From Synechococcus sp. RSCCF101 (lineage in GTDB: Bacteria; Cyanobacteriota; Cyanobacteriia; PCC-6307; Cyanobiaceae), in contig NZ_CP035632.1 in the NCBI RefSeq assembly GCF_008807075.1, positions 2,418,001-2,482,000 of the forward strand: DNA of 64,000 nt, given 5' to 3'. The notes under the pieces are model-generated. The model did not search any database, was not told the origin of the DNA, and worked only from the letters and a program-made list of their open reading frames with translations. Each line of letters opens with the position of its first letter. Position 1 is the first letter of the stretch. Positions 40,854-50,177 of this stretch are shown one piece after another. Both the position numbers and the translations under genes were made by a program.

Positions 40854-41690
40854 TCAGAGCCCAAGAGGTGCCAGGTATTTCACCGCCAACGGCAGGATCT
40901 GCTGGAACATACCTCCAGCACCCTTTAACATTGTGCTGCCCCACCCGTTGCCACCCCGATTCTTCGGGTCCTTCTTGACTCGTTCCGCTCCTTCCCGCAT
41001 CTGCTTGGCCAGCTCAGGCTGCTCCTGCTGTTCAAATAGTTCAGCGGCATAGGCAAAATCACGAGAGGCGAGTTCCCGTTTGGCCTGCTCGGCCCGGGTG
41101 ATGCCGCGGGCCACCCAGGTCACGGCGGCATCGGGTTTGCGGATCAGAGCCTTGTTGAAATACTCTTCGGCGTCGGGAAAGCGGCCCTTGAGCGCGTGTT
41201 CCACACCGGCATTGTGCAGCGAGGCGTAATCGCTGGCTTCGGCCTGCACGCCCTTGGCATCCTTCCAGTGGCTCGTGCTCAGGGCGTTCTCATCGAGCAG
41301 CGCGCCGGTGAGATCCGCTTCGATCAGATCCGTTCCCGAGAGGGTGGCACCACGCAGATCGGCTCCCCGCAGCGAGGCATGCCGCAAGGTGGCGAAGCTC
41401 AGATCGGCGCCCTGGAGGTTGGCCCCATCGAGTTGGGCGCGGCCCAGATCGGCCCGTTGCAGGCGAGCCTGCTCCAGCTGGGCGTCCTGCAGATTGGCAT
41501 GCGTGAGATCGGCATCCTGCAGGCGGCAGCCCCGGCAGGAGCGAGTTTCCAGCAGCTGCACCAGGTCCATGACATTGCCCCCGGCATGGGCGGCACCGCC
41601 CCCCAGAATCAACGCGGCGGGGAGGGCGATGGGAGCTATCACCCTACTTGAAGCAGACCAGCCTGAGAGACGGTGGCGCACCGCGATCAC
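40854..41690 (-). CDS. secreted pentapeptide-repeat / TPR-like protein
   Basis: A 278-residue protein from the GTG that gives a signal peptide (SSRVIAPIALPAALILGGG, cleavage at AHA-G); an ATG 144 bases upstream would bury it and overlap the next gene. After CRGCRLQDADL come about fifteen A(D/N)Lxx pentapeptide repeats (about residues 52-130), forming a right-handed beta helix. A TPR-like helical pair follows (YASLHNAGVEHALKGRFPDAEEYFNKAL..KPDAAVTWVARGI). The C-terminus has a Gly/Lys stretch and a hydrophobic end. It faces pilQ across 19 bases. Function unknown, presumably in the thylakoid lumen or periplasm. Confidence 0.72.
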   Translation of the reverse strand: MIAVRHRLSGWSASSRVIAPIALPAALILGGGAAHAGGNVMDLVQLLETRSCRGCRLQDADLTHANLQDAQLEQARLQRADLGRAQLDGANLQGADLSFATLRHASLRGADLRGATLSGTDLIEADLTGALLDENALSTSHWKDAKGVQAEASDYASLHNAGVEHALKGRFPDAEEYFNKALIRKPDAAVTWVARGITRAEQAKRELASRDFAYAAELFEQQEQPELAKQMREGAERVKKDPKNRGGNGWGSTMLKGAGGMFQQILPLAVKYLAPLGL

Positions 41691-41802
41691 ACCTGAATTG
41701 GGCGCAGTGTACGGAGCTTGACTGCAACTGCCAGAGGTGTCTGGGATGGAGTGTTCACTGGCCCCACATGGTGCTGGCCTGCCTGCACCATGGGAGGAGG
41801 CT

Positions 41803-43155
41803 TCAGAGGATGGTGATCGCTTCGAACCCTCCATCCGGGGTGATGGCGCCAGGGGGAGGCGGATCCTGGAAGATCAGATGCTCGCCCCGCAGATCGGTGA
41901 AACCGGCGAGCAGGATCGAGCTGTTGCCGAAGGTGATCAGGGTGTCGCGCCCATTGCCGTAGACGAAGAAACTGCTGCCCTGCTCCTCGAAGCGCAGCCC
42001 GTTCTGGAAGACCACCCGATCGCCATCCTGATCGGGGCGGAAATCGAAGATCACGTCCCGCCCTTCATCAAAGCTGTCGTAGATGAACAGATCGGTGCCA
42101 CCCACCGGTGCGAGCGGATCCGCTGCGCTGGGGTTGGGGAGCACGTAGGTGAGGCTGGCGGGCGATGTGCTGTTGTTGAAATCCGGGAACTGAATCAATG
42201 ATTCGAATTCAGTCAGAAGCGCTTCGGTGAGAGGTGGCCCCGGTGGCTTGCCAGGATTGGTTTCCAGAGTGGTGACGACTGGATCAAACAGGGAATTGCC
42301 AGCCGCATCGAACTGTGGTGCGCTGGCCTGGACCGGCGCGCCGGTTGTGGGGTCGATTTCGATGCGACCTGAGGGTGTTCCGTCCGGGTTGAGGAGAAAA
42401 ACAGGTCCGAAACTGGTGAACGTCTCAATCGTCGGATCTTCCCCTTCAAATGGGGTATAACTCAGCGCATCAGGAATGCCCTGATACACCGCATTGAAGG
42501 CCTCGATCAGGCCTCGTTCCGTGGCGATGGTGACCGACACATCGTTCGGGCCCGGCTGAGGTGGCGGCCCGCCGGCGAGCTGTTCGTTCGTCTGGTTGAT
42601 CAGATCGAGGGTCACCGGCTCATAGGTGAAGCCCTGCGGCGCCACGGTGGGGTCGATCTGCACCTGCTGCCGGTAGATCTCGAACGTGAGGGGATCACCG
42701 ATCAGATCCGGCTCCAGGAGGTATTGGAAGTCGCCGTAGATGAAATCGTCGCTCGCACCGCTCACGATCGTGTCGTTGCCGCCGAACACCCGGCCATAGG
42801 CATTCACCGCATCACCGAAGATCATGGTGCGACTTCCGGCTGCAGCGGCCGACTCGATCACATCGCTGCCGCCGCGAGCGAAGGGTTTGAGAAATTGCGC
42901 ATCGCCGATCAGTTCGGTGTACAGGCCCCTGGCGATGAGGCGATCATTGCCGCCCAGCGCATAGAGCATGTTCGCGTCACCCACCAGGCGATCGGTGTTG
43001 CCGGCGCCGCCGACAATCGTGTCGTTGCCGCCACCAACGCCCGGCTCCAGGGTGGGGAGGTCGCCTTCCACGTTGTATCGCCGTCGTTCCCCCTCGGCGG
43101 AACCGGGTAGCTCAATCGCCTGATTGCCGAGGCCGAGCACGATGGTCTCCGTCAT
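41803..43155 (-). CDS. RTX-like calcium-binding surface or secreted protein
   Basis: A 450-residue protein without a Sec signal, as usual for type I secretion substrates. The N-terminal third has four units beginning GGND/GGSD (about residues 42, 68, 95, 125), each closed by a GD-containing turn 16-18 residues later, with spacing 26, 27 and 30. This is longer than the nine-residue RTX nonapeptide, so it is a degenerate or variant beta roll. The central 200 residues are Pro/Thr/Asp-rich and contain many Asp-loop motifs. The C-terminal 90 residues (DVIFDFRPDQDGDRVVF, GRDTLITFGNSSILLAGF) match the end domain of many cyanobacterial calcium-binding repeat proteins. No T1SS genes are nearby. Confidence 0.68.
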   Translation of the reverse strand: MTETIVLGLGNQAIELPGSAEGERRRYNVEGDLPTLEPGVGGGNDTIVGGAGNTDRLVGDANMLYALGGNDRLIARGLYTELIGDAQFLKPFARGGSDVIESAAAAGSRTMIFGDAVNAYGRVFGGNDTIVSGASDDFIYGDFQYLLEPDLIGDPLTFEIYRQQVQIDPTVAPQGFTYEPVTLDLINQTNEQLAGGPPPQPGPNDVSVTIATERGLIEAFNAVYQGIPDALSYTPFEGEDPTIETFTSFGPVFLLNPDGTPSGRIEIDPTTGAPVQASAPQFDAAGNSLFDPVVTTLETNPGKPPGPPLTEALLTEFESLIQFPDFNNSTSPASLTYVLPNPSAADPLAPVGGTDLFIYDSFDEGRDVIFDFRPDQDGDRVVFQNGLRFEEQGSSFFVYGNGRDTLITFGNSSILLAGFTDLRGEHLIFQDPPPPGAITPDGGFEAITIL

Positions 43156-43298
43156 GGATGTCGTCCGTAGACCCCAACCGTAGAAAGAGCTTTCGGCCCG
43201 TGCCAGTCGCCGTCGCCACTGGCGCAGATGTCACTCTCCCGTGCAGGACTGTCGTCTCATTCGGAGCACAGCGGGTCCCGCTCCTTGGCGCGTTCTCA

Positions 43299-45200
43299 TC
43301 AGTCAGTGGGCGACGAATGGCCGCGCTTCGCCAGCGCATGATCCATGGCTGCGGCGATCTGCCGGCAGCTCCGCCGCCAGCGTTTGCGGCTGGCCGGGTT
43401 CACGCCGCCCGGAGCGCAGCGCAGGCGCATGTAATCCCTGGACAGGAGCATCAGGGGCTGGGCCAGATCCGGCCGCTCCTTCGCGCTGCGGCGACAGAAG
43501 TGCTCCAGACCTTCGCCCGGTTCCGGCTGCAGTCCGATCGGTTGCAGGCGTGCCAGCAGCCCCTCCAGATCCCGTCGGGGTCCATCGCTGCCTCCAGACG
43601 GATCCAGGCCCCGGATCCAGGCCACGGCCAGGGTGGCGCTCAGGGCCAGGCCCGCCACCAGGATCACGCCCTGCCAGGAACGGAATCCCCCCAGCAGTCG
43701 GTTCAGCAGGCCGTCCTGGCTCTGGCCGTCGAACTGAACGACCCAGCGGCTCCAGAGGCCATCCAGCCTCCACCAACCCCGCTCCACACCCAGGAGCCAG
43801 CCGGGGGTGAAGCGCAACAGCGACAGGTCGTTCGAGCCAGCCAGGGCACCCTGCAGCCCCTGCTCCACCCGTTCGGGCGCCACGAAGCCTGTGGGGTCGA
43901 TTCGGGTCCAGCCCTGCCGCGGGATCCACACCTCGCTCCAGGCATGGGCGTCACGCTGGCGCACGTCCATGACGCCGGTCGTTCCACCGGCGACGGGGAT
44001 CCACTCCCCGCCCAGATAACCAACCACAACCCGTGCCGGCAGGCCCGCCGTGCGCATCAGCACCGTGAACGCCGAGGCGTAGTGCTCGCAGAACCCTGCA
44101 CGAGTGCGGAAGAGGAAGGCGTCAAGAGGAGCCTGCCCCGGAAGTGGTGGTGGTTTGAGCGTGTAGCGGAAGGGTTCGCTGCGGAACAGCCGTGCGGCGG
44201 CCTCCACCCGCTCGGTTGGTGGCAGGGTCCGCCCCCACTCCTTGCCAAGGGCCTCAAGACGGGGATTGCTCCCGGGCGGCACCGCCAGGTCCGCCACGGA
44301 CGGTCGCACGCCACGCCACCAGCTCCCGGCTGGACGTTCATCCGGATCGAAGGTCCCGCTCAGGCCGTAGCGACGCCGTTCGCGACCCGGGCGCAGGCTG
44401 ATCAGCTCACCGTTCCCGTTCACGGCCACCCCAGGGGTGAGCGGGCGCCCCACGCCTCCCCAGGGGAGCTCGCGGACGGGTGAGGGCTCCACGGTCCAGA
44501 GCTGATCCACCACTCCGGCACGGTTGGTGGTGGGAATCTGCATCAGCTGGGAGGAGGTCAACGGTCGTCGCTGGCTCCAACGGCGACCGTTGAACCCATC
44601 AAGGGCCATCACCCGCCAGTACCGCTGGTTGGGCGGCGGCACGGAACCATGCAGCAGTTCGATTCGCAGCGCTGGCGAGGGGTCCTGCACCAGATTGGTG
44701 ATCGAGCCGGGATCCAGCTGCGCCGACAGGCCCGTGCTGCCCATGCCCCCGAACGGGACCGACCAGAGCGGCCCCATCCGCGGCAGGAACAGGAACAGCA
44801 GCAGCATCAACGGCAGGGTTCCGGCCAGGAGCCGCAGAGCGAGCGCCAGCAGCCGGCGCCAGCGCAGTGCGGAGCCGCTTTCCAGCGCCAGCAGGCCCAG
44901 CAGGATCAGCAGGGCCGTGGCTCCCTGCAGGAGGCTCGTGGCCAGGCCCGGCTCCAGAACCGCCAGCACCCCCACCAGCACCATCTGGGCGAGAGCGCCA
45001 TGGCGCAGGTCGCGCGCCCTGCCGCTCTCACGCCACTTGAGCACCAGCAGCAGAAGCAGCATCCAGCCCCCCCAGGTGAGGGGGGTGAGAGCCGTGGCGA
45101 GCAGCTGCAGGGCGAGGGCTGCGAGTGTCACCAGCTGCAGCCGGCGGCAGCGGCGCACTCCGCTGGCGGCGTCGGGTGCGTTGGTCAGGGCCCGGTTCAT
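43299..45200 (-). CDS. DUF3488/TgpA-like transglutaminase membrane protein
   Basis: A 633-residue protein with about five N-terminal transmembrane helices (to about residue 150), a large non-cytoplasmic region with a papain-like transglutaminase domain, and one more membrane helix near residue 520 before a cytoplasmic tail. The catalytic triad is readable: Cys in RAGFCEHYASAF, His in RDAHAWSEVWI and Asp in WTRIDPTGFV. Last gene of the MoxR / DUF58 / transglutaminase unit, overlapping the DUF58 gene by four bases. Such units act on the envelope; the substrate is not known. Confidence 0.88.
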   Translation of the reverse strand: MNRALTNAPDAASGVRRCRRLQLVTLAALALQLLATALTPLTWGGWMLLLLLVLKWRESGRARDLRHGALAQMVLVGVLAVLEPGLATSLLQGATALLILLGLLALESGSALRWRRLLALALRLLAGTLPLMLLLFLFLPRMGPLWSVPFGGMGSTGLSAQLDPGSITNLVQDPSPALRIELLHGSVPPPNQRYWRVMALDGFNGRRWSQRRPLTSSQLMQIPTTNRAGVVDQLWTVEPSPVRELPWGGVGRPLTPGVAVNGNGELISLRPGRERRRYGLSGTFDPDERPAGSWWRGVRPSVADLAVPPGSNPRLEALGKEWGRTLPPTERVEAAARLFRSEPFRYTLKPPPLPGQAPLDAFLFRTRAGFCEHYASAFTVLMRTAGLPARVVVGYLGGEWIPVAGGTTGVMDVRQRDAHAWSEVWIPRQGWTRIDPTGFVAPERVEQGLQGALAGSNDLSLLRFTPGWLLGVERGWWRLDGLWSRWVVQFDGQSQDGLLNRLLGGFRSWQGVILVAGLALSATLAVAWIRGLDPSGGSDGPRRDLEGLLARLQPIGLQPEPGEGLEHFCRRSAKERPDLAQPLMLLSRDYMRLRCAPGGVNPASRKRWRRSCRQIAAAMDHALAKRGHSSPTD

Positions 45201-46171
45201 CGGCCACCGTCCCAGAGGGCCAGAGCCCGCAGACAGCGGTCGCGATGGTCGCGGCCGCGGGATGGAGCCAGGTGCGACCCACCCAGCTGCAGCCCATAGG
45301 CCCCTTCTCCGTGACTGAGCGTCCAGATGCGGTCGCTCAGCGCCTTGAGTCCGTTCTCCAGAGACAGCTCCGATGCGGGGGCCAGAAGCGGTGCCGGCGG
45401 CAACGGATCGCCGAACTGTTTGCTGAAGCGCTCTCCGCTGCGGGCCAGTTGCTTCCAGGCCAGGCGGGACAGGCCTTCCTCCAGGCGGTGGGGGGCCAGA
45501 TCCGTGAACTCTTCGCTGCCGCTGCTCATCTCACGGCCGGCCATGCCGGACTGCGTCGCTCCCTCCCGGCCGAGCTCCCGCACTGGCCCATGCCGCCGGG
45601 CTGGATACACCAGCTGGGCGGCATCGGGCTCCCAGACGCCCCAGCAATAGAACAGGCCCAGGGGAGCCGTGGTGGCGATGCGGAGCCGTCCCGGCCGCTG
45701 CCAGCCGCGGCGAGACGGATTCCACGGCAGCGCCAGAGCCAGGCGCCCTGCCGGCAGCATCAGGTCCTGATCCAGCGGGGTATCGCTCGGTTCCGCCGGC
45801 GCCCGGCCCGGGGGGGGAGTGAGGCGGATCCGCACCGGCCCCCTGCTCTCGGGGCTGTGGATCTCCAGCGGGTAGAGCAGGGTCTGATCCGCGAAGCCCG
45901 GTTCCGGCCGGCCGCTTTCCAGGCGCACACCCTGAAGGGTGAACTGGGTCAGGGGCATCACCAGGAGGAACACCCCCACCCCCAGGTAGGCCAGCAGCAG
46001 GGGCCCGCTGCTGCCGCCATTGATCCCCAGCAGATAGAGCACCACGCAGGTGAGCAGCCAGAGCCAGCCGAAGCGGCTCGGCAGAATGAACAGATTGCGG
46101 CGGCCCAGCGTCAACGCCGGCCCGCGACGGGGGCGAATCCAGCTCCGCTCGATGCGATCGATCAGCCCCAT
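45197..46171 (-). CDS. DUF58-domain membrane protein
   Basis: A 324-residue protein from MGLIDRIERSWIRPRRG, whose ATG shares one base with the MoxR stop; a longer in-frame start would lie inside moxR. Two transmembrane helices (about 33-75) precede a beta-sandwich and the DUF58 signature (SSGSEEFTDLAPHRLEEGLSRLAWKQLARSGERFSKQF). It is the usual partner of MoxR ATPases, probably acting as a vWA-like adaptor. Confidence 0.85.
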   Translation of the reverse strand: MGLIDRIERSWIRPRRGPALTLGRRNLFILPSRFGWLWLLTCVVLYLLGINGGSSGPLLLAYLGVGVFLLVMPLTQFTLQGVRLESGRPEPGFADQTLLYPLEIHSPESRGPVRIRLTPPPGRAPAEPSDTPLDQDLMLPAGRLALALPWNPSRRGWQRPGRLRIATTAPLGLFYCWGVWEPDAAQLVYPARRHGPVRELGREGATQSGMAGREMSSGSEEFTDLAPHRLEEGLSRLAWKQLARSGERFSKQFGDPLPPAPLLAPASELSLENGLKALSDRIWTLSHGEGAYGLQLGGSHLAPSRGRDHRDRCLRALALWDGGR

Positions 46172-47079
46172 CAGCGGAGCCCATCCACCGCGGTCAGCAG
46201 CTTCGGGCTCCAGTGGGCGCCGTTCTCCTCGGGCCGACCGCCATCGAGCCGGTGTTCGCACACCGCTTCCATCACCTCCTGCACGTCGTTGATGGTCACG
46301 TAGGCCCGTTCCTCCAGCAGCGACCAGGCCCGGGCGCAGCGGAGCAGCGCCTGGCTGGCCCGTGGGGAGAGCGGCGCATGGCCCCGGCCCCGTTCGCGGC
46401 TCACGGCCACCAGATCCAGCAGGTAGTCGATCACTGTCTCCGAGGCGTGCTGGCGGCCCACCTGCTGCTGCAGGCTGCGCAGTTCACCGGCAGGAATCAG
46501 TTCGCCGAGGCTGTTCAGATCGTGCTGCTGGCCGCTGAGCAGCTCCCGCTCGGCCCGGCGCGGCGGGAAGCCGAGGCTGAGGCGCATCTCGAAGCGATCG
46601 AGCTGGGATTCGGGCAGGGGCGAGGTGCCGCCCTGGTCCAGACCGTTCTGGGTGGCGATCACGAAGAAGGGCCGGGGCAGGTCGTGGCTGGTGCCGTCGA
46701 CGCTGACGCGGCCGCTGGCCATGGCCTCCAGCAGGGCGCTCTGGGTGCGGGGGCTGGCCCGGTTGATCTCATCGGCCAGCAGCACCTGGCTGAACACCGG
46801 TCCCGGCTCGAAGCGGAAGGCCCCCTTGCCCTGATCGAAGAGGCGCAGTCCGGTGAGGTCGGCGGGGAGCAGGTCGCTGGTGAAGTGCACCCGCTGGAAG
46901 GCGAGCCCGAAGCTGCGGGCCAGGGCCTCGGCGAGGGTGGTCTTGCCCACGCCGGGCAGGTCTTCGATCAACAGATGGCCCCCCGCCAGCAGGCAGGTCA
47001 CCGCCAGACGCACCGGCCGCTCCTTGCCCAGCAGCACACCGTTGATCTGCTCCAGCAGGGGAGCGATCCGCTCAGCCAT
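46171..47079 (-). CDS. MoxR-family AAA+ ATPase
   Basis: A 302-residue cytoplasmic ATPase with Walker A LPGVGKTTLAEAL (about 40-52), Walker B VLLADEINRASP and sensor PFFVIATQN. MoxR proteins act as chaperones in maturation of protein complexes, working with DUF58/vWA partners, which are encoded immediately downstream. Starts 56 bases from the divergent CobD-like gene. Confidence 0.93.
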   Translation of the reverse strand: MAERIAPLLEQINGVLLGKERPVRLAVTCLLAGGHLLIEDLPGVGKTTLAEALARSFGLAFQRVHFTSDLLPADLTGLRLFDQGKGAFRFEPGPVFSQVLLADEINRASPRTQSALLEAMASGRVSVDGTSHDLPRPFFVIATQNGLDQGGTSPLPESQLDRFEMRLSLGFPPRRAERELLSGQQHDLNSLGELIPAGELRSLQQQVGRQHASETVIDYLLDLVAVSRERGRGHAPLSPRASQALLRCARAWSLLEERAYVTINDVQEVMEAVCEHRLDGGRPEENGAHWSPKLLTAVDGLR

Positions 47080-47134
47080 CCCCGGTGCGGGTCATTCTGA
47101 TCCTCATCCTGACGGGGCAACGCCCGGCCCGGCC

Positions 47135-48256
47135 ATGCACAGCCCCGATCCCCTGCGTCACGGCGGCAACCGCTGGCAGGTGGCCGCGGCACTGGGCTGC
47201 CGGCCGGAGGCGCTGCTCGATGCCAGCGCCTCCCTGGTGCCCTTCGGGCCGCCGGCCTCCGTGCGCCGCGCGCTGCACCGCGCCCTGCGCGGGCCCGCCC
47301 TCCGGGCCTACCCGGACCGTGGCCACACGGCTCTGCGAGCGGCGCTGGCGGCCCATCACGGCCTGCCGCCCGAGATGCTGCTGCCCGGCAACGGCGCCGC
47401 CGAGCTGTTCACCTGGGCCGCCCGAGACGCGGCGGCGGCGGGGCTCAACCTGCTGCCCCAGCCCGGCTTTGCGGATTACGACCGCGCTCTGGCCTGCTGG
47501 GGTGCGGCCCCGTGCCGCTGGAACGCCATGCCCGGAGCGGCCCTGCCGCCGGAGCGTCTCAGTGATGGGGCCGCCCCGCCCGATGGGGCCGCCACCGTGC
47601 TGTGGATCTGCAACCCCCACAACCCCACCGGCGCCCTCTGGCGGCGGGAAGCGCTGCTGCCACTGCTCGAGCGCCATGCCCTGGTGGTCTGCGACGAGGC
47701 CTTTCTGCCCCTGGTGCCCGGCGGCGAGGCCCACTCCCTGGTGCCCCTGGTGCCCGGGCACGAGAATCTGGTGGTGATCCGCAGCCTCACCAAGCTGCTG
47801 GCGGTTCCGGGGCTGCGGCTGGGCTATGCGGTGGCGTCACCCGCGCGGTTGCAGCGCTGGGCGGGCTGGCGGGATCCCTGGCCCGTGAACGGTCTGGCCG
47901 CGGCGGTGGCCCAGCCGGCCCTGGCCGACGGGCGCTGGCTCCGGCGGGTGCAGGCCTGGGTGGCCCGCGAAGGCCCCTGGCTGCAGCGGCAGCTGGCGGC
48001 GTTGCCGGACCTCGAGCCGCTCCCCACCTCGGCCAATTTCCTGCTGCTCCGCGGGGCGCAGTCGCTGGAGCCGCTGCGCGGCCGGCTCGAGCGGGAGCAT
48101 CGGGTGCTCCTGCGCAGCTGCCGCTCCTTCACGGGGCTCGGGCCCAGCTGGTTGCGTCTGAGCCTGCAGGATCGGGCCGGCAACCGCCGGCTGCTGCGGG
48201 CTCTGCGTCAGGCGACCGCTTCCACCAGGTCGGCCAGCAGGTCGGCCAGGCGCTGA
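47135..48256 (+). CDS. cobD: PLP-dependent threonine-phosphate decarboxylase-like (CobD/HisC family)
   Basis: A 373-residue class I/II fold PLP enzyme. The N-terminal [14 protein letters not shown] motif is typical of CobD, which makes (R)-1-amino-2-propanol O-2-phosphate for the cobamide loop; then come [25 protein letters not shown], the PLP-lysine block [17 protein letters not shown] and a C-terminal [16 protein letters not shown]. Histidinol-phosphate aminotransferase is the close alternative, but the HGGN start argues against it. The 3' end overlaps murG tail-to-tail by 49 bp. Confidence 0.78.
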   Translation: MHSPDPLRHGGNRWQVAAALGCRPEALLDASASLVPFGPPASVRRALHRALRGPALRAYPDRGHTALRAALAAHHGLPPEMLLPGNGAAELFTWAARDAAAAGLNLLPQPGFADYDRALACWGAAPCRWNAMPGAALPPERLSDGAAPPDGAATVLWICNPHNPTGALWRREALLPLLERHALVVCDEAFLPLVPGGEAHSLVPLVPGHENLVVIRSLTKLLAVPGLRLGYAVASPARLQRWAGWRDPWPVNGLAAAVAQPALADGRWLRRVQAWVAREGPWLQRQLAALPDLEPLPTSANFLLLRGAQSLEPLRGRLEREHRVLLRSCRSFTGLGPSWLRLSLQDRAGNRRLLRALRQATASTRSASRSARR

Positions 48257-49332
48257 TCGGCGTCCCGTACGGCCAGCTCCGCCATGCCCTGCCGCATCCG
48301 CTCCAGGGGATCCTGGTCTGACTGCGCGCTGGCCGCTGTGGCGCGGTGTCCCTCCCGACCGGCCCATGCCGGGAGGCGGCTCGCCAGCAGATGGCGCAGG
48401 GCCTGCTCCAGAGCCGAAGCCTCGGCCGCGTGCTGCCAGACGATCACGGCCGCTCCCAGGGCGGCGGCGGCGGCGGCGTTGGCGTCCTGATGGCGATCGG
48501 CCGCCTGCGGGAAGGGCACCAGGATCGCGGGCGTGCCGCACACGGCCAGCTCGCTCAGGCTGCCGGCGCCGGCCCGGCTCACGGCCAGATCCGCGTGCTG
48601 CAGCAGGGCCGGTATGGCGTCGCTGAAGTCGCGCTCGGCCAGCAGGGGGTGCCTGAGCCGGCCGCGCTCCGGGTCCACCGGGCCGGTGAGATGCACCACC
48701 CGGCAGCCGGCCTCCAGCAGGCCCGGCAGCAGCGGTCGCACCATCCGGTTCAGGCCCACGGCTCCCTGGCTGCCGCCCATCACCAGCAGCAGCGGACCCT
48801 CACCAGGCGGCACCCAGTCCGGCAGGGGATGGGCGCTCAGGAACTCGCGCCGCACCGGTGTGCCGGTCACGATCGGGCGGGCCGTCTCCAGGCGTTCGGT
48901 GGCCTGGGGCAGGCCCACCGCCACGCGCGAACAGAAGCGCCCCAGCAGCCGCGTCACCCGGCCGGGGATCGCATTGGATTCGTGCAGCACCACCTGCTTG
49001 CCGCACCAGCGGGCGGCCAGGATCGCGGGCGCGGCGATGTAGCCGCCCGTGCTGAAGACCACATCGATCCGCTGACGGCGGATCAGCCGCCGCACCGTGA
49101 CCGCCGAGCCGAGCAGGCGCAGCAGCTGCACCAGCTTGCGCAGGCCCCGGCCCTGCAGACCCCCCACGGAGATGGTGTGCAGCGGGTACCGCTCCGGCAC
49201 CAGGCTGGTCTCCAACCGGTCCGGCACCCCCAGCCACTGGCAGTCCCAGTCGGCGGGGCGGGCCTCGGCGACCGCGAGGGCGGGAAACAGGTGACCGCCC
49301 GTGCCGCTGGCGGCGATCAGAAGCCGGGCCAT
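48208..49332 (-). CDS. murG: MurG, lipid II-forming N-acetylglucosaminyltransferase
   Basis: Adds GlcNAc to lipid I to make lipid II for peptidoglycan. 374 residues, family-like length. N-terminal [20 protein letters not shown], mid-region [25 protein letters not shown] and the UDP-binding [37 protein letters not shown] all match. Confidence 0.96.
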   Translation of the reverse strand: MARLLIAASGTGGHLFPALAVAEARPADWDCQWLGVPDRLETSLVPERYPLHTISVGGLQGRGLRKLVQLLRLLGSAVTVRRLIRRQRIDVVFSTGGYIAAPAILAARWCGKQVVLHESNAIPGRVTRLLGRFCSRVAVGLPQATERLETARPIVTGTPVRREFLSAHPLPDWVPPGEGPLLLVMGGSQGAVGLNRMVRPLLPGLLEAGCRVVHLTGPVDPERGRLRHPLLAERDFSDAIPALLQHADLAVSRAGAGSLSELAVCGTPAILVPFPQAADRHQDANAAAAAALGAAVIVWQHAAEASALEQALRHLLASRLPAWAGREGHRATAASAQSDQDPLERMRQGMAELAVRDADQRLADLLADLVEAVA

Positions 49333-49412
49333 GAGCCTGCCGGTGTTGCCGACGCTGCGGCACGCAATCAGAGCGCGCCTAACTTACGCCTTTCGTTCCC
49401 AGCGGCTTGCCT

Positions 49413-50177
49413 GTGCCTCGCCTCCTGCCCGCTCTGCTGCTCGGTGTGGCCCTCGGCGGTGTGCCGTCGCTGTCGATGCCTGGCCTGGCGGCGGCCCCGA
49501 CGCAATCGCAGGCAGAGATCGCCCGCCTGTCGCTGGCTCTCCAGCAGGCCCTGAACGACCCCTCCGACACCGCTCTGGAGGCCCTTCTCGCCTCCCCGGA
49601 CAGTCAGGCCTCGCTGCTCGAGCGCCGGAGGGCGTTCCTCAAGCGCTTCCCGGAGGCCCGCTGGCAGGTCACCCCTGGCGGGGCGCTGGCCGACGGGCGC
49701 GACAGCCTGAAGGTGTCGGTGCGGGGTACGCGTGAGGACGGACCGATCCGCTACCGGATGCAGGCCAGCCAGCGGCTGGCCATCCGCAGCCAAGGCGGCC
49801 GTCTGCTGGAGCAGGAGGTGATCGAGGAGCAGTCGCTGATGCGCAGCGGCGACACGCCGCCGCCGGTGTCCGTGCGGATTCCGGATGCGGTGCTCACCGG
49901 CTCCCGCTACGACGTCGACGTGGTGTTCGAGACCCCGCTGGACGGGGCCCTGGTGGCCGGTGGCCTGGTGACCCTCACCGATGCCCAGTGGCAGCAGCAG
50001 GACCAGCCCGAGATTCAGCTCGGTCCCCTGGGCGGAGGCGGATTGTTCAAGAGCGTGCGTGCCCCCCTGACGGAGGGCCATCAGAACTGGGCGGCGCTGC
50101 TGGTGCACCCGGAGGGAATCGTGACCGTGGGCAAGCGGGTCCGCGTGGTGGATCAGCGCGATCGGCTCGAGCTCTGA
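49413..50177 (+). CDS. secreted hypothetical protein
   Basis: About 254 residues with a clean signal peptide (PRLLPALLLGVALGGV, cleavage near AAA-P) starting at GTG; a TTG two codons earlier is equally possible. The mature part begins with a helix (AEIARLSLALQQALND), then a beta-rich region (GRDSLKVSVRGTRE, IRYRMQASQRLAIRSQGGRLL, YDVDVVFETPLDGALVAGGLVTL). I recognise no family. The beta-rich layout with a WQVTPGG motif suggests an extracytoplasmic NTF2-like or lipocalin-like fold, but this is a guess. Overlaps the downstream oxidoreductase by 25 bp tail-to-tail; its start is 80 bases from murG's. Confidence 0.7.
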   Translation: MPRLLPALLLGVALGGVPSLSMPGLAAAPTQSQAEIARLSLALQQALNDPSDTALEALLASPDSQASLLERRRAFLKRFPEARWQVTPGGALADGRDSLKVSVRGTREDGPIRYRMQASQRLAIRSQGGRLLEQEVIEEQSLMRSGDTPPPVSVRIPDAVLTGSRYDVDVVFETPLDGALVAGGLVTLTDAQWQQQDQPEIQLGPLGGGGLFKSVRAPLTEGHQNWAALLVHPEGIVTVGKRVRVVDQRDRLEL

